From positions 1 to 64,000 of the forward strand of contig NW_001799499.1 in the NCBI RefSeq assembly GCF_000165425.1: a DNA stretch of 64,000 nt. The letters are read 5' to 3'. The translations under genes and the position numbers were made by a program. Within the stretch, counting starts at the first letter, position 1; each line of letters begins with the position of its first letter. The DNA is from Paramecium tetraurelia. Taxonomy: Eukaryota; Ciliophora; Oligohymenophorea; Peniculida; Parameciidae. Below the pieces are notes generated by a model, which saw only the letters and a list, made by a program, of their open reading frames with translations, had not been told where the DNA came from and did not search any database. Shown one piece after another: positions 23,284-36,118 of this stretch.

Positions 23284-25058
23284 TCATTCCAATTGCTGCT
23301 CGACTTTTGGAATTCCAATATTGTAATGTCCAGGTTGAAACAATAGATAGATTTTAGTTATTGGGTTAGAAGAAAAATTATATTCTAAAATTTAAAAGGA
23401 TTAGTTTTCAATCTGAAAAACGATCGTATGACTAATATATAATATAATATCTACATGTTTAATTTTTGACTCAATATCGTTATAACATTTTCATTACTTT
23501 AGCAATCGAATTCCCATTCTAATAATTATTCCTTTAAATTCAAACCTAACGCTTAAAAATTTACACTAATTTCTGAATCCTCCGAACAAAATTTGAAAGC
23601 CAAATTTCTTAAGAATACAATTGATAAACCATAAAATTCATTTTCTTCATCTTTGAAATATTAAAAAAATTAATTTTATCTCTCTTCTTCAATTTATGAT
23701 CTTAGATGTTAACATACTCCAATAAATTTGTATTTCATATTATCAAAATCATTTTAATTATACATTTCATTTCCATAATAAATTTCAAATGGTAGCATTG
23801 ATATCTACTAAATTAATTATTCATATTAAGCATTTTTTGAATTATTGATCATAAAATCTAAATACTAAAACACAAACGATGTATAAAAGCAGTTACCATC
23901 TCCCCTCGCTCTCCTCATTCCATTTAGTTATTACTTTAATTTATTTTTAAATTCCATTTTAAAACTATACTCTTATATCAAACAAGATTAGTTTTAAAAG
24001 TCGCTAACAAAATTTCTATACTAAGGCTACACAGATCTAGCTCTGCAAGTTAAATTATATAGTTTAGATATTATGGTATCATCTTATGGAAGTGGAGGAG
24101 GAGAAGGGGGAAGAGGAGGAGAAGGAGATGGAGGAATTAATTTCTTCAAATCCTCCTTCATTTTTTAAATTTCATTAGTTAATTGTTCTATTTTTTCTTA
24201 TGGATTTCCTATTTTTTATATTTGATTTTTTTGGTCTAAAATTTATTCTTCAACTCTCTCTAGTCTTTTATTTAGAATTTCAAGATTCTAATTAACTTTA
24301 GTAATATCGTGTCTTACTTCCTAGGATTAATCATTTATTATTGCTTATTGATTTTAGACTTAATCAATTAATTATTTTATTTCTCCTTACAGTTATCTTA
24401 TTTCTCCTTACAATTAATTTTTTAGTTATTTCATTTCCTCTTAGAAATTATCATTTTTTTTATTTGTTTCTTTTTCGAATAACAATGGCATTTCATTCAA
24501 TTTTTTTTTTTATTCTTTCATTTCAGATTAAATTTAATTTTATAATTATTCAAGTTTTTATATAGCTTCTTTCATTGTTATATTCTCTTCTTTTATTCCT
24601 TTATTCTCTTCTTAGATTCTTTCATTCTCTTTTTTGATACTTTGATACTCTATTTTTAAATTATTAATTTCATAAGACTATTATTCTATTAGGCTCTCTT
24701 TTTATTTTAAACTCTCAATTTACTTCTATTTTTTTGAATTTTCAACTTAATCTTTTTCTATTGATTCTTATGAATCTTGTTTATCCTAATTTTCATGATT
24801 TAAGTTGCTTTATGGATTCTATGGGGTTTTGTGATCATTTTTTTTTTTTTGGTTTTTACGATTATTATTCTTCTCTGAAGAATTGTGATTTGTAAGTTTT
24901 CCATTTTGAAGGAGACTTTCATTTTTAAGTTTTTCAATCCTCTTAATTGAATCGTTTAATTATGTGCACCATACCCAAATCCACACCACAATACACATCA
25001 TCAAGAAGAGTAAAACTGGTTAAACTTGATCAAATAATCTCCAAATTTCACTACTCAT
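23284..25058 (-). CDS. Membrane-anchored coiled-coil otubain-like peptidase (C65 family)
   Basis: Two exons, 583 aa, intron at 23432-23454 (23 nt). A hydrophobic segment (VLLFLMMCIVVWIWVW) near residue 15 suggests an N-terminal membrane anchor. Residues 35-330 are a Lys/Glu/Gln coiled coil (KEENITMKEAIQKLEQLQ and similar heptads), ended by a Pro-rich hinge PPSPSPPLPPSPPPLP. The catalytic domain follows: RGDGNCFYTSFVFQYLDFMI with Asp-Gly-Asn-Cys (Cys about residue 390), FYGLSIVFLRNLAF, and GHYNIGIPK with the probable catalytic His near residue 570. Otubains cleave ubiquitin chains; here the enzyme would sit on a membrane. The intron restores the frame to the His motif, which supports the model. 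The family is expanded in ciliates as far as I know; the inactive relative lies at 740-2182. Confidence 0.8.
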
Positions 25059-25259
25059 TGTTTAAAAAATTTAAATTATTTAATTTCTATTAAAATGTGC
25101 TTATATAAATTAGCAAATTTTTTGAGTTCATATTTTAAATTTCAATTTGAATACTATTTATGAGTTAATCATTGTCACTTTTAAAGTTATTAATAATAGT
25201 ATATTGTATATATGATAATCTCAATTATATGACATTAATAAAATTTGTAATTTATTAAA

Positions 25260-26300
25260 ATGGAAGACCAAGAAGTAAACGAGATAGCTAAATCTTAAGT
25301 TATTAATATGCTCAATAGTTAAACAAAATCCCAAATCTTCAAATCTTAAGATAGAGATGACTCTGCAATCGATAATGCTGAATTCGATATAGTGGAAGTT
25401 AATGAAAACTAATGCTATGATGCTAATATTATAAATCCTGAATCTAAAATTGACCTCTAAAAAAATAAAATTTAAGACCTTTAGTCTAAGAAGGAATAAC
25501 TTGAATAGGAGCTACGATAATAGCAGTAAGAAGTCAATTAGCTTGAAGAATAATTAAAAAAAAAACAGGAAATTTAAAATGTGTTTGCTATGAAACCTTA
25601 ACCTGATTAAGAGAACTTATAAAAATAGGAATGGGCTTAAAAATAGTTAGAATATCAAGAAATTTTAAGCTAATATGAGGAAGTCGTAACTTAAGAAAAT
25701 GATAAGGAGCTTAAAGATATTTACTAAGAGTATTATAATCAGTCCACCAAGGCAAGAAATGACTAGTAAAGACTATAGAATAGCATAGAGTTGGAAAAAT
25801 AATTAAATTTAGAATTTGATTAGGTCAATTAGGAGATCGATTAAATTAAGAATATATTGGATAACGAAATCAATCAAGATAACATCAATGAATTATAATA
25901 ATTATTGATATCTGACGATGAGTCGATGATTAAAAACATGGATCAATAATTAAGAAATAAAAAATAGTTAATCGAGGTAATTTAAGAAGACATAGTAAAT
26001 CTGTAAAATTAATTGAATGAAGCAGAGAATAAATTCTAAAACATCTTTATGATCTATAATGAATAAAGAAAATAAATAAAGTTGTTGATGGAGAACATTA
26101 ATTAAATTGAGAAACCCAATGAAATTGGTATATAAAAAGTGGATTCTAGAAGATCATAAACAACAGGAAGGAGCAGTAAGATTTCTAACTGCATAGAATA
26201 CTTCTTTTCAGGATTGATAGCCTTATTTGGAGGTTTTCTGATGTTCTTATTTTTACAAGATATTTATGTATCTAGTCAGCAACAATAATATTTTAATTGA
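25260..26300 (+). CDS. Coiled-coil protein with C-terminal membrane anchor
   Basis: Single exon, 346 aa. Residues 60-300 are an almost continuous Gln/Glu/Lys/Leu coiled coil, with Gln encoded mostly by TAA/TAG. The C-terminus has one hydrophobic helix (FFSGLIALFGGFLMFLFLQ) followed by a short tail, the layout of tail-anchored tethers such as golgin or SNARE-like proteins. No SNARE zero-layer motif could be fixed. It diverges from the otubain-like gene with 200 bp between the ATGs. Confidence 0.65.
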
Positions 26301-26407
26301 TTATTTGATGTTATAATGTCATATTTCATGCATATATATTAAGCAACACACAGATATTAACATATTAATTTATTTCAAATTAAAATTAATAATTCATTAA
26401 TTCATAC

Positions 26408-27808
26408 ATGGATTAAGCACAAGAAGATAATTCTCAGGGATTTCAAAATGAAAAACAAGAAGAACCCACTCTTGAATAATAAATAGTATAAACTGCAGAA
26501 TATCCAAATTCTCCAATTGAGATAGCCATCACTGATGCTATAACAAAGGATGGTGGATTGGGAATTAAATATACTGTGTATTTGATAAAGGGATTGGATA
26601 ATTAAGGAAGCTTTGAAGTTTTCAGAAGATACAATGACTTTTATGAACTGAGAGTAGCTTTAATAAAAAAGTGGCCTGGATGCTATATTCCTCCAATTCC
26701 TGAAAAATTGTTAGGTAGTGGAAATGACGCTGAGATTGTCCAGATTAGAAAACGTTTGATGGAAATATTTTTAAATGTCCTAACTGAATTGCCATACATC
26801 TATTATTCTGAAGATATTCAATAGTTATTTTTGAGATCTACAAACACAGAAATAAACAAAGTAAACAAATTCTCCTAGATTAGGTATTTTAATAATAAAA
26901 GTAAGTTACATCAGCTGACATCATTGATAGATTCAAGAGAGCATTTCCCAACTTAGATGTTAGGGATTCCTCAAATAGTGAGTATATGCTGTAAATAAGT
27001 ACATTCTAAGGACAATTGAAAAAGTCATAAGTTCATTTGAAATAGTACATAGAGCAATCTTAAGTAGTGGCTCAGACAAGAAAATAAATTTAAAATGAAA
27101 AATGTATCAAAGATTAGTTATTTAAGTGAACTTATTTTTTGGATCATTGCCACTCTATGAAAAGGTGAACTTGACAGAATACGTATATGGTAAAGAGAAC
27201 CTCCTTATATTAAGTAATCCTTAGAACATTGAACCTTTAACTAAATTATTGGATTAACTTGTATGATTTCTATTTATGTCATAGAAAGAAGTCTATAAAA
27301 AATTTAATAGTCTAGACAACATCACAGATTTATTTAGATTCGAGTTAAAGGATGCAGAATCAATTTAGTAGTCATTGACATATAGAGATTAGTTGCTTAT
27401 ATAAAGAGCAAATCAAGAATAGAAAATGAGGGAAGATTAAGCTGAATTGGCCAAAATTGCAGCGGGTAAGCAAACACTTACAACAATTACCAATTCTGTG
27501 TTCAATAAAGCTAAGGATCAATCTTAAGTAAAGGTGGAATAGAAGATATCTGAAGTACTATATAAAGTGAATTTAATTAGGGCCAATAAGAAATTGAGAG
27601 GCTGTCGTAATTGTATAACATTACTACGGCAATCATTGCAACTAAGGAAATACAAAAGTATAGAAAGACCAGAATAAATCACTATCACAAGTTTTTGAGA
27701 CAAGTTCAAAATCAAGAATAATAGGTGTATGAGTGTGAGAATGAATTACTTTAAAAAATAGTCGAGGAATGTGAAAGGTTATCGGAATAATAAAATATTT
27801 AATCGTGA
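26408..27808 (+). CDS. PX-domain sorting nexin with C-terminal coiled coil
   Basis: Five exons, about 432 aa; introns at 26982-27010, 27104-27126, 27261-27284 and 27555-27580 (29, 23, 24, 26 nt). A further in-frame 30-nt GT...AG segment at about 26900-26930 may also be an intron, which would shorten the protein by ten residues. The PX domain spans residues 40-150: KYTVYLIKGLDNQGSFEVFR, RYNDFYELRVALIKKWPG, YIPPIPEKL and QIRKRLMEIFLNVL, including the RRYxDF-type phosphoinositide-binding motif and the PPxPxK loop. The C-terminal half is helical and would form a BAR-like or SNX coiled coil. Likely role: endosomal PI3P binding. Confidence 0.82.
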
Positions 27809-27923
27809 AGAAATTCTATTTATATTTTGTTAATCGTTTTATTAGATTATAATTTAGTAACATAAAAAATAAAACCAATTTATAAAATAATTAATATTAT
27901 TAAGTATTTAAAAGCCTTAGTCC

Positions 27924-29061
27924 ATGAATATCTTTGTTTAAGAGGAATTAGAGAACAGTTAATAGTTGAGCAGTCAATCAATAGTTAAATCGAACTCTTA
28001 CGTATACAATTAGATGGTAAAAATAAATAATGGGTTGAAAACATATGCTTTGTCCTCAATTTTACTTAATTAAAATCATGATCCAGAAAATCTGATGATA
28101 TCAGAATTAACATTTCGATCACTCTCCAACGATGTTGATTCGAAGATACTTCAGGAGTTTTAAATTAGAAGACATATTATTGAGCCTCATCAAATATAGA
28201 TAGTACAGTCATCTCTTTTTAAACCCAACAAATAAGCCTGTTAGATCTGTTTTAATGAACTCAATAACATTGCCATAATTGAATAATGCAATCACCAATT
28301 TTGCCAAAAATGTATTACCTTATATTTATACAATAAAATAATATCTGGCGAAGTGCACAAGATCACATGTCCATAAGTTGGCTGTTCTATTGTTTTGAGT
28401 GATCAGTAGATTAAATAAAATATCAATCAAGATGTTTATCTGAAATATTAGAGGTAGTAATATCATCAAATATTGAAGATTCCTATTAATTAAACAATAT
28501 GAGCATGTTGTGAATGGGAAGTGGTGTCCCAGACCTGATTGTTTTAATTTTGTTTTTCAATAAGGATCAGAAAAACTACTATAATGTGTTTGTGGATAGT
28601 AATTTTGTTTTGATTGCGGGAATCCAAATCATCCAAATAAGACTTGCCAAGAAAGTGTGGATCAAGTATTTGCTTAGGCATTGCAAGATTATAAAATATA
28701 AAAATGTCCAAATTGCAAAGCCAACATACTCAAAAATGGTGGCTGTAATCATATGACCTGTACTAAATGTCATTATGACTTTTGTTGGCTCTGTGGATGC
28801 AGGTATTCATCCATTCATTATGATTGGATGAATCCATGTAATTGTCCTGGAGAATAATATTAAGAAAGAGATCCGTACTCATATCCCAAAATTTTAATAT
28901 TCATTAGAGCAATACTGAAACTTGTAATTTATGTACTACTATCACCAATATTGGTAATTGCAGGAATAGGAATGCTTGCCTACGGACTTGGATACTTGTT
29001 ATCAAAAACTTGTCATCTCTGTAGATGCCTCAAAAGATGTTGCTAGACTTTGTGTAATTGA
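27924..29061 (+). CDS. RBR-type E3 ubiquitin ligase with C-terminal transmembrane helix
   Basis: Two exons, 370 aa, intron at 28454-28478 (25 nt). The RING1-IBR-RING2 order is clear. RING1 is [20 protein letters not shown] then CQKCI. The IBR domain is [12 protein letters not shown], then [21 protein letters not shown]2 is [20 protein letters not shown] then [10 protein letters not shown], whose Cys in GGCNHMTC is the catalytic position. RBR ligases form a thioester with ubiquitin before transfer. The C-terminus adds a hydrophobic stretch ([20 protein letters not shown]) and a Cys-rich tail, resembling membrane-bound RNF19/RNF144-like ligases. The tRNA gene starts 46 bp after its stop. Confidence 0.88.
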
Positions 29062-29107
29062 AATTGACTTAATATTAATTGTTAATAATGTGAACATAAT
29101 TGAATAT

Positions 29108-29180
29108 GGCCGTCTGGCTCAATTGGTAGAGCACCAGATTTCGGGTCTGGGGGTTTAGGGTTCAAGTCCCTAGGTGGTCG
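29108..29180 (+). tRNA. tRNA-Arg, anticodon UCG
   Basis: A 73-nt cloverleaf without intron or encoded CCA. The acceptor GGCCGTC pairs with GGTGGTC with G-U wobbles. The D arm is GCTC/GAGC. The anticodon stem CCAGA/TCTGG encloses the loop TTTCGGG, giving anticodon UCG (reads CGA, Arg). The variable loop has five bases, and the T arm TAGGG/CCCTA has a TTCAAGT loop. A and B boxes (TGGCTCAATTGG-type and GGTTCAAGTCC) are present. The T-rich stretch after it is the likely Pol III terminator. Confidence 0.9.
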
Positions 29181-29186
29181 AAGTTA

Positions 29187-29198
29187 TTTTTGTTTTTT
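29187..29198 (+). terminator. Pol III terminator (T runs) after tRNA-Arg
   Basis: Runs of five and six T separated by a G begin within 10 nt of the tRNA 3' end, as expected for Pol III termination. The following 320 bp up to the next gene are AT-rich and show nothing else. Confidence 0.6.
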
Positions 29199-29522
29199 AA
29201 TATTTTTAATGCTTTAAATTAAATTTAAATCAATTCTTTCATTATAACTTAGAAGTATAAGTATTTTAAATAAGACAGTACAGATTGTAAATATTGACTT
29301 TTTATTTTACAGGATTCATCCAACTTAAATGAAAATTGATTCATATAAAATTCATTGTATTCTCAAAAATGAGTTAAAGAAAGATTAGTTAAACCTCCAT
29401 AATTATTATAGATGTACTTATACTCTTATTCAATTTCATATGTTTTTAACTTCGGAATAGACCATAATTGATTAAATAATTATAAGTAAAAGTTAGTTAT
29501 AATTGATAACATAATATTTTAT

Positions 29523-31080
29523 ATGAGTAAAACAAATAACAGTATAAAGGATTTACAACTTAGACTTCTCATTTCTGAATCCGAAAAGTAAGTAGCTCAA
29601 TAAAAGTTAAATGACATCAAACGAAGTGAAAGGGCTAAACCTAGTTAATCCTTGTTTGCTCTATCTAAAGATGAAGCTAAAAGAAAGGACAAAGTAGGGA
29701 AATTGCTAATAGAATTAATGAATTTGATTGCTACTAATAATTCTCTACAGTGCATGCTTTAAATAAACTCATTAGAAAACATGATGAAAATGTTCGATCA
29801 AGGAAAATGCTATAAGCTTCTTAAGAAAATTATCAAGCCCTTTACTTTACTAATTACATATTTACTAAATACGAATATAACAGAGACTATGAGTGTGAAA
29901 AGTGAAAATTAAACTCTTCAACATCTGAGTAATTATAATTCAGTTCAAGCTGGAATTCAAACTCCAATGTCTTAAGTGATAACTATCAATTCTAATAACA
30001 TGCATAACCATAAAACTTCTTTGCCTAGCTCTATCGCTTTCAAGCCTCCAAGTGAAGCCACTACACCTGAGAAAAGTGTGAAGTAGGCTCCCATCTCATA
30101 GCCGCAATAAAAATAAACAATAACACAATCTAAAGGGATAGGGAAAACTCAAAAACCCATATCAAGAAGGACAGCCACCAGTAAGTTGAATACTTGTGGT
30201 GATTGAGCAAAACAAGAAGTGATGATTTCAATATAATTTATTTTCAATTTAGAGAATCTATAATTTTAACTGTCAATGTAATTAAGAAATAGTCGAAATA
30301 GGAAGAGTGTAGATTACTAGGAATCTCAATTAAAAAGATGTTTGGCTACTCAAAAATCGGTGGGACAGATTAAATAAAAGCGAAGCCTTTCAAGAGATTA
30401 TGAAATTCAAAAATCTCATGTTTCCACCAATCATACAAACAAAAAAGCTAGTGAGATAATAAAACTAAAAGATATTCTGAAATAGAAAGATTTTAATAAA
30501 TCTGAATAGGAGAGCAAAGAATTAATTTAGAGTAACCCTTCCCCTTTTAAAATTGAATGTAGAACAAATAATTCTAGGTGTACTAATTGCAACTGTAAGA
30601 ATGAAATAGCAGAGGATGATTTAATGTAAGATGATGAAAATATCAAGATTAAAATAGGAGATACTAGGTCATTTAGACAAAATTCATTAGATAGTTTAAA
30701 AAAATGATAGGTTTCTGAGTCATCGTTCATAATTAGAACTAAGAACAGATAGCCTTTTAAAGAAGGAGAGAGCAAGCATAGATGGTAGGATGAAAGAAAA
30801 TGAACAAGAATTAAACTAGGATATTTTACGCAATAGTAAAAAACATAATTTAAATTATATCATTGAATAATAACAGTAATAAATATCAAATATGAAATCT
30901 TAATTGTCCAGTTAAGAATAAATGTATATAGAAAAGCAGTAAAAGTATGAATAAGACATTTAATAATTGAAAAATCAGATTATGTAATTATCAAATGGAT
31001 TGGAGAAAATGAAGGAGCATTTTACTTACAATCAATTTAAAAAATAGGATAATAGTAATAATATTCATCTAAAAAAATGA
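29523..31080 (+). CDS. Unknown ~500-aa coiled-coil protein
   Basis: Three exons. One intron of 22 nt lies at about 30629-30650. A second in the 30182-30220 area is either 36 or 21 nt; both choices restore the frame and give 500 or 505 codons. The N-terminal third is helical (DLQLRLLISESEKQVAQQ), the middle is Ser/Thr/Pro-rich and basic (KKASEIIKLKDILKQKDF), and a Cys cluster RCTNCNCKNE sits before a C-terminal coiled coil. No domain is recognised. It follows the tRNA gene after 340 bp. Confidence 0.6.
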
Positions 31081-31355
31081 TTATATCTTTAAGTCTAATC
31101 CAATTAAACAAATTTTTCTGTTTCTTACTTTTGTACTAATAATGTTATTCAATTTTAAGGATCAAGTAATTTAAAATTCATAATCTATCTGATTGAACTT
31201 TGGATTACCTTTTTTATAAAATACTGTGTTTAAAAATAATATTGTTTTCAAATAAACTTTAATTAATATCAATAAAAAGTATATTAACATTATGAAATTA
31301 TATATATACCTATTATATTTATTAATATATTGATTTATTTAATATGATATGTAGA

Positions 31356-32849
<1,494 letters not shown>

Positions 32850-33022
32850 TATAACGTGTGATATAAAATAACGAGATTTCAATCGCTCTCGCTAAATAAC
32901 ATTTATCTCACGGAATCATAATCATACGTATCATTCATAATACCCAAATAAACATAGCGTTTATTCTCTTTATATATAGCCAATCACATATATTGGTTGG
33001 ATAAAAAGAAAGACTTGAGAAA

Positions 33023-33262
33023 TCAAGAAAAAATTATAAAATCACATTAATCCCAATCAGCCATTGTCGCTACTGGAATCAAATAATAGCTATCTAATAG
33101 TGGATCAATTTGCCATCCAATTTGATCTCATTCTTGCTTCGTAATTCTGTTAAATATATTCATCATAGATGTTTTCATATTCATTCTAAACCATGTTTCA
33201 TATCATTATTCTGTCCTCTCTACCTCTTTTTTGAATAAATGAGCCAAACCATCAGACGGAGG
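33023..33262 (-). pseudogene. Gene fragment with in-frame TGAs, unknown origin
   Basis: On the minus strand about 80 codons read as protein-like text (DGLAHLFKKEVERTEQ, YETWFRMNMKTSMMNIFNRI, DQIGWQIDPLLDSYYLIPVA), interrupted by two TGA codons in one frame. It lies just upstream of the decayed AHCY locus and shares its degraded character. The parent family is not recognised. Confidence 0.35.
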
Positions 33263-34284
33263 GTAATTATTAATACAAATCACACGTTAAATTTGACAAT
33301 TTATATTTGTTGAAATCAATTTAAAAACATGATATTTTGTACTTATATAAATTTAATTTAATTCCAATTTATACTAGATTCTAATTGAAAGTGCTGTTCT
33401 GTAAGTCTGACAACATTAATTTGAATAATTTATCTAGAGGAAATCGCTATTTAGATTATATTGAGGAGAAATAAAACATTTCTAACAATTTAAATTTTAT
33501 AGAAATTCATTGCTCATAATAAATTGGATATTTAAATCACTTCCAGTTTTATTAGGGTTTCTTCTTATCCTCTTATATGGCTTTTATATTTAAAATGTTA
33601 AGAAATTACAAAATTACCAATAATACTCTCTACCAAAATTTATTAAGTTTGTACTCATTTCCTTTCCAATCTCATCTAGTTATTATTGTATTTATTAAGA
33701 ATTCTGTAGTTTTTGGTAGAGTATCATATCATATGTGCTCAAGTTTTATCGGCGGAACAATCTGACATTCACTTTTCTGCCATTAAAAATTAATTATATT
33801 AACATCATAACATATATTTTCACTCTAATTATTCTTCTTGGCATCTCCTATATATAATTACTTCGATAAAGTTGTGCTTAAACATTTTCATTAACATTCT
33901 TGTAGCTTTTTAATTCATTTTAATTCACATTAACATATAAATTTTACTATCTAGAATTTTGTATTAAGCTTATTATTTCACCATTAATTTATTAAGAGGA
34001 TAATATATAATAATATTTATTAATTTATTCATCTAATTAATAGAATTTTGCCATTCAAAGACTACTGCTAGATTAAGTCTCATAGTAAATATATATTAAT
34101 TATTTAAATATGGGTAGTGATTAAATATAATTGTGTTGTACAAACAATAGCTATTGGTTTGTAGTTTACATTTATATTTCAATAATCCTCAGTAAGGCCT
34201 GCTAATGTTATGTGATATAAATAAATTTTGATAATTTTGAGCTGTTATAATAGGCGTTATTAAAAATATAATTAATTAATTATT
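33263..34284. other. About 1 kb without a supported gene
   Basis: AT-rich DNA between the fragment at 33023-33262 and the next plus-strand gene. It contains the inverted repeat at 33623-33724 and short open frames without coding character. I see no RNA gene. Together with the AHCY pseudogene this makes a decayed tract of about 3 kb. Confidence 0.4.
33623..33724. repeat. Imperfect inverted repeat
   Basis: Arms ATACTCTCTACCAAAA (33623-33638) and TTTTGGTAGAGTAT (33711-33724) are complementary apart from a 2-base bulge and enclose about 72 nt. They could form a stem-loop if transcribed. No transposon ends or target duplications were seen. Confidence 0.5.
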
Positions 34285-36011
34285 ATGTAACCAGATTAGA
34301 TCGAAGAGCAGAAGAAGAAAATTCAGGAGAGTGAGCACAATGCTAGGAAAAAGGAAATTGAGTTGCAGTTTAAGAATGTTTTTGATGAAGCCAAGAAAAT
34401 ATTAAAGAGAGAATATTATGAAAATGAAATGAGTGAGAAGCTAAGAAATTTGTTGGATTGGATTGAAGTAAATAAATGTATCATTCTAGAGTGACATAAA
34501 CAAGTTGTCAGAAAAAAATGATAGAGACTTTGTAAAAAAATATAAATCATTTGTGGAAACTTATAGAAGTGGACTTGTAGAATTTAAGGAAATACTATTG
34601 AATTTAAAAAAGGTTTAATAATAAATTTACAAATTAGATTGAGGAGAACCGCTAAGAAATAAAAAAAGTGAAAATTAATAGTTTCAAGCAAAATCCTTAA
34701 TGTTTAAATACGGAAATTAAGTTTTCAGAGAAAAGACTACAAAGAATGAGAGCAGGAGTTCATCTGATTTAAGTTTTGGAAGAATCTTTAGCAAGAAAGT
34801 ACTAAGAAACTATGAAGAAATCTATTTCCGAATAACCAATCCAACAAGAACCTCAATAACAAATGGATTTAAGTGAAACTGAAATACAAATATTTTAGGA
34901 GTTGGAAAATGGATTCAAAAAAGATAGAATATCATAAACAAATGAGGACTTGGATAAAGGAATAAAAAAATAGAAAGATATTTAGATTTTTGATTAAGTT
35001 GAAAGGGCCTTGGAAGAATAGAAAGAGAGGTATTAAGTGATCTCTAAGGAATTCGATAAAGGATTCTAAAAGCAAAAGGTGAAATGTGAGTCCATTGTGA
35101 AATCATCGTATAAGCCTGTAAAAGGAGATTTAGACTTTACTAATAAATATTAGGATTCATATTTCAAGAATTATTTCAGAGAGAAATTTAAATTGGCTAA
35201 TTATTTTCTTGGTGATTAATTAATTAAATTATTTTTACATGAAAATTAGAAATATGTGAATAAAGTATTGAACAAGAATTCTAATTCTTCCTAACAAAAT
35301 TCTTTTAATGAAAAGAAGATTTATAATAAAGAATTGGACCCTAAAAACTTTATTTAACAAGATGACTTAGAAAGTAATGGCAAGGCATTATAAAAAATAC
35401 TAAAAATAAATGAAGAAATATAAAAAGAACTACTCTAAGATGAACATTAAAGAAATATTGAAGAAATGAATAAAATTGAAATATAAAAGAAGTAAGAACA
35501 CTGGGAAAAAGTGTTGTAATAAGATGATCATAGAAAATCAACCCCAAACTTAATTAAGAAAACATCATAAGTTCAATTAAAGAAATCACAAACTGTTGAA
35601 AAAAAAACCATCAATATTAAACCTGTCATTTCCTCTTTAAAAAAAAGAACCATTTATTATTAAGCTCATCCGAATTTTCCTTTAATAAGTGAAGTCTACA
35701 AATCTCATTAAAATGTTCCTGAAGAAAGATTAAAGAAAGCAGCCATAGGATATGATATTATTCAACAACCCTCCAGGACCTTATATACTCCACCTACTAA
35801 CGTGAATTCACAATTAGAAAACAAAAATAAAGTATTAAAACTAGAAGATGACATCTACCCATAACACCCTAACCTAAGAGTTCCTCGAACAGCAATGCAA
35901 AACTTTAGAGGAACCTTTTTTCCGAATTCTCAGCATGGTTTATCTCGCTAAAATAATTAAGATTATAAATCACTTACAACTTTATGGGGAGAATAATGGA
36001 ACAATTATTGA
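34285..36011 (+). CDS. Unknown 559-aa coiled-coil protein
   Basis: Three exons; introns at 34468-34489 (22 nt) and 34613-34637 (25 nt). Charged coiled coil predominates (QIEEQKKKIQESEHNARKKE, DKGIKKQKDIQIFDQVERAL), followed by a basic, proline-containing C-terminal part (PSRTLYTPPTNVNS, NLRVPRTAMQNFRGTF). Many Gln codons are TAA/TAG. No catalytic motif is visible. It may be a cytoskeletal or basal-body component, as is common for such proteins in ciliates, but nothing here shows that. Confidence 0.65.
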
Positions 36012-36118
36012 CAATTTTATGCATATATGTTATTACAAATCTTTAGATTTTTACTCAATAATTTATTATATTTCTATGTTTGTTTATCATAATAATAAAT
36101 CAATAAAACAACAAATTA

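Noticed and set aside
24060..25060. Simple repeats of TTATTTCTCCTTA type as a tandem element
   Set aside because: They are the coding sequence of degenerate heptads in the otubain-like coiled coil (QGEIRQLQGEIKQL on the minus strand).
28514..28773. Overlapping plus- and minus-strand frames of 64-80 codons
   Set aside because: Shadows of the RBR ligase exon, which carries the Cys/His pattern in another frame.
28900..29107. Frame running from the RBR 3' end into the tRNA as one protein
   Set aside because: The RBR frame ends at TGA 29061, and the cloverleaf explains 29108-29180.
33023..33262. Mitochondrial insert (TGA as Trp)
   Set aside because: Reading the TGAs as Trp gives no recognisable mitochondrial protein, and the composition is the same as the surrounding nuclear DNA.
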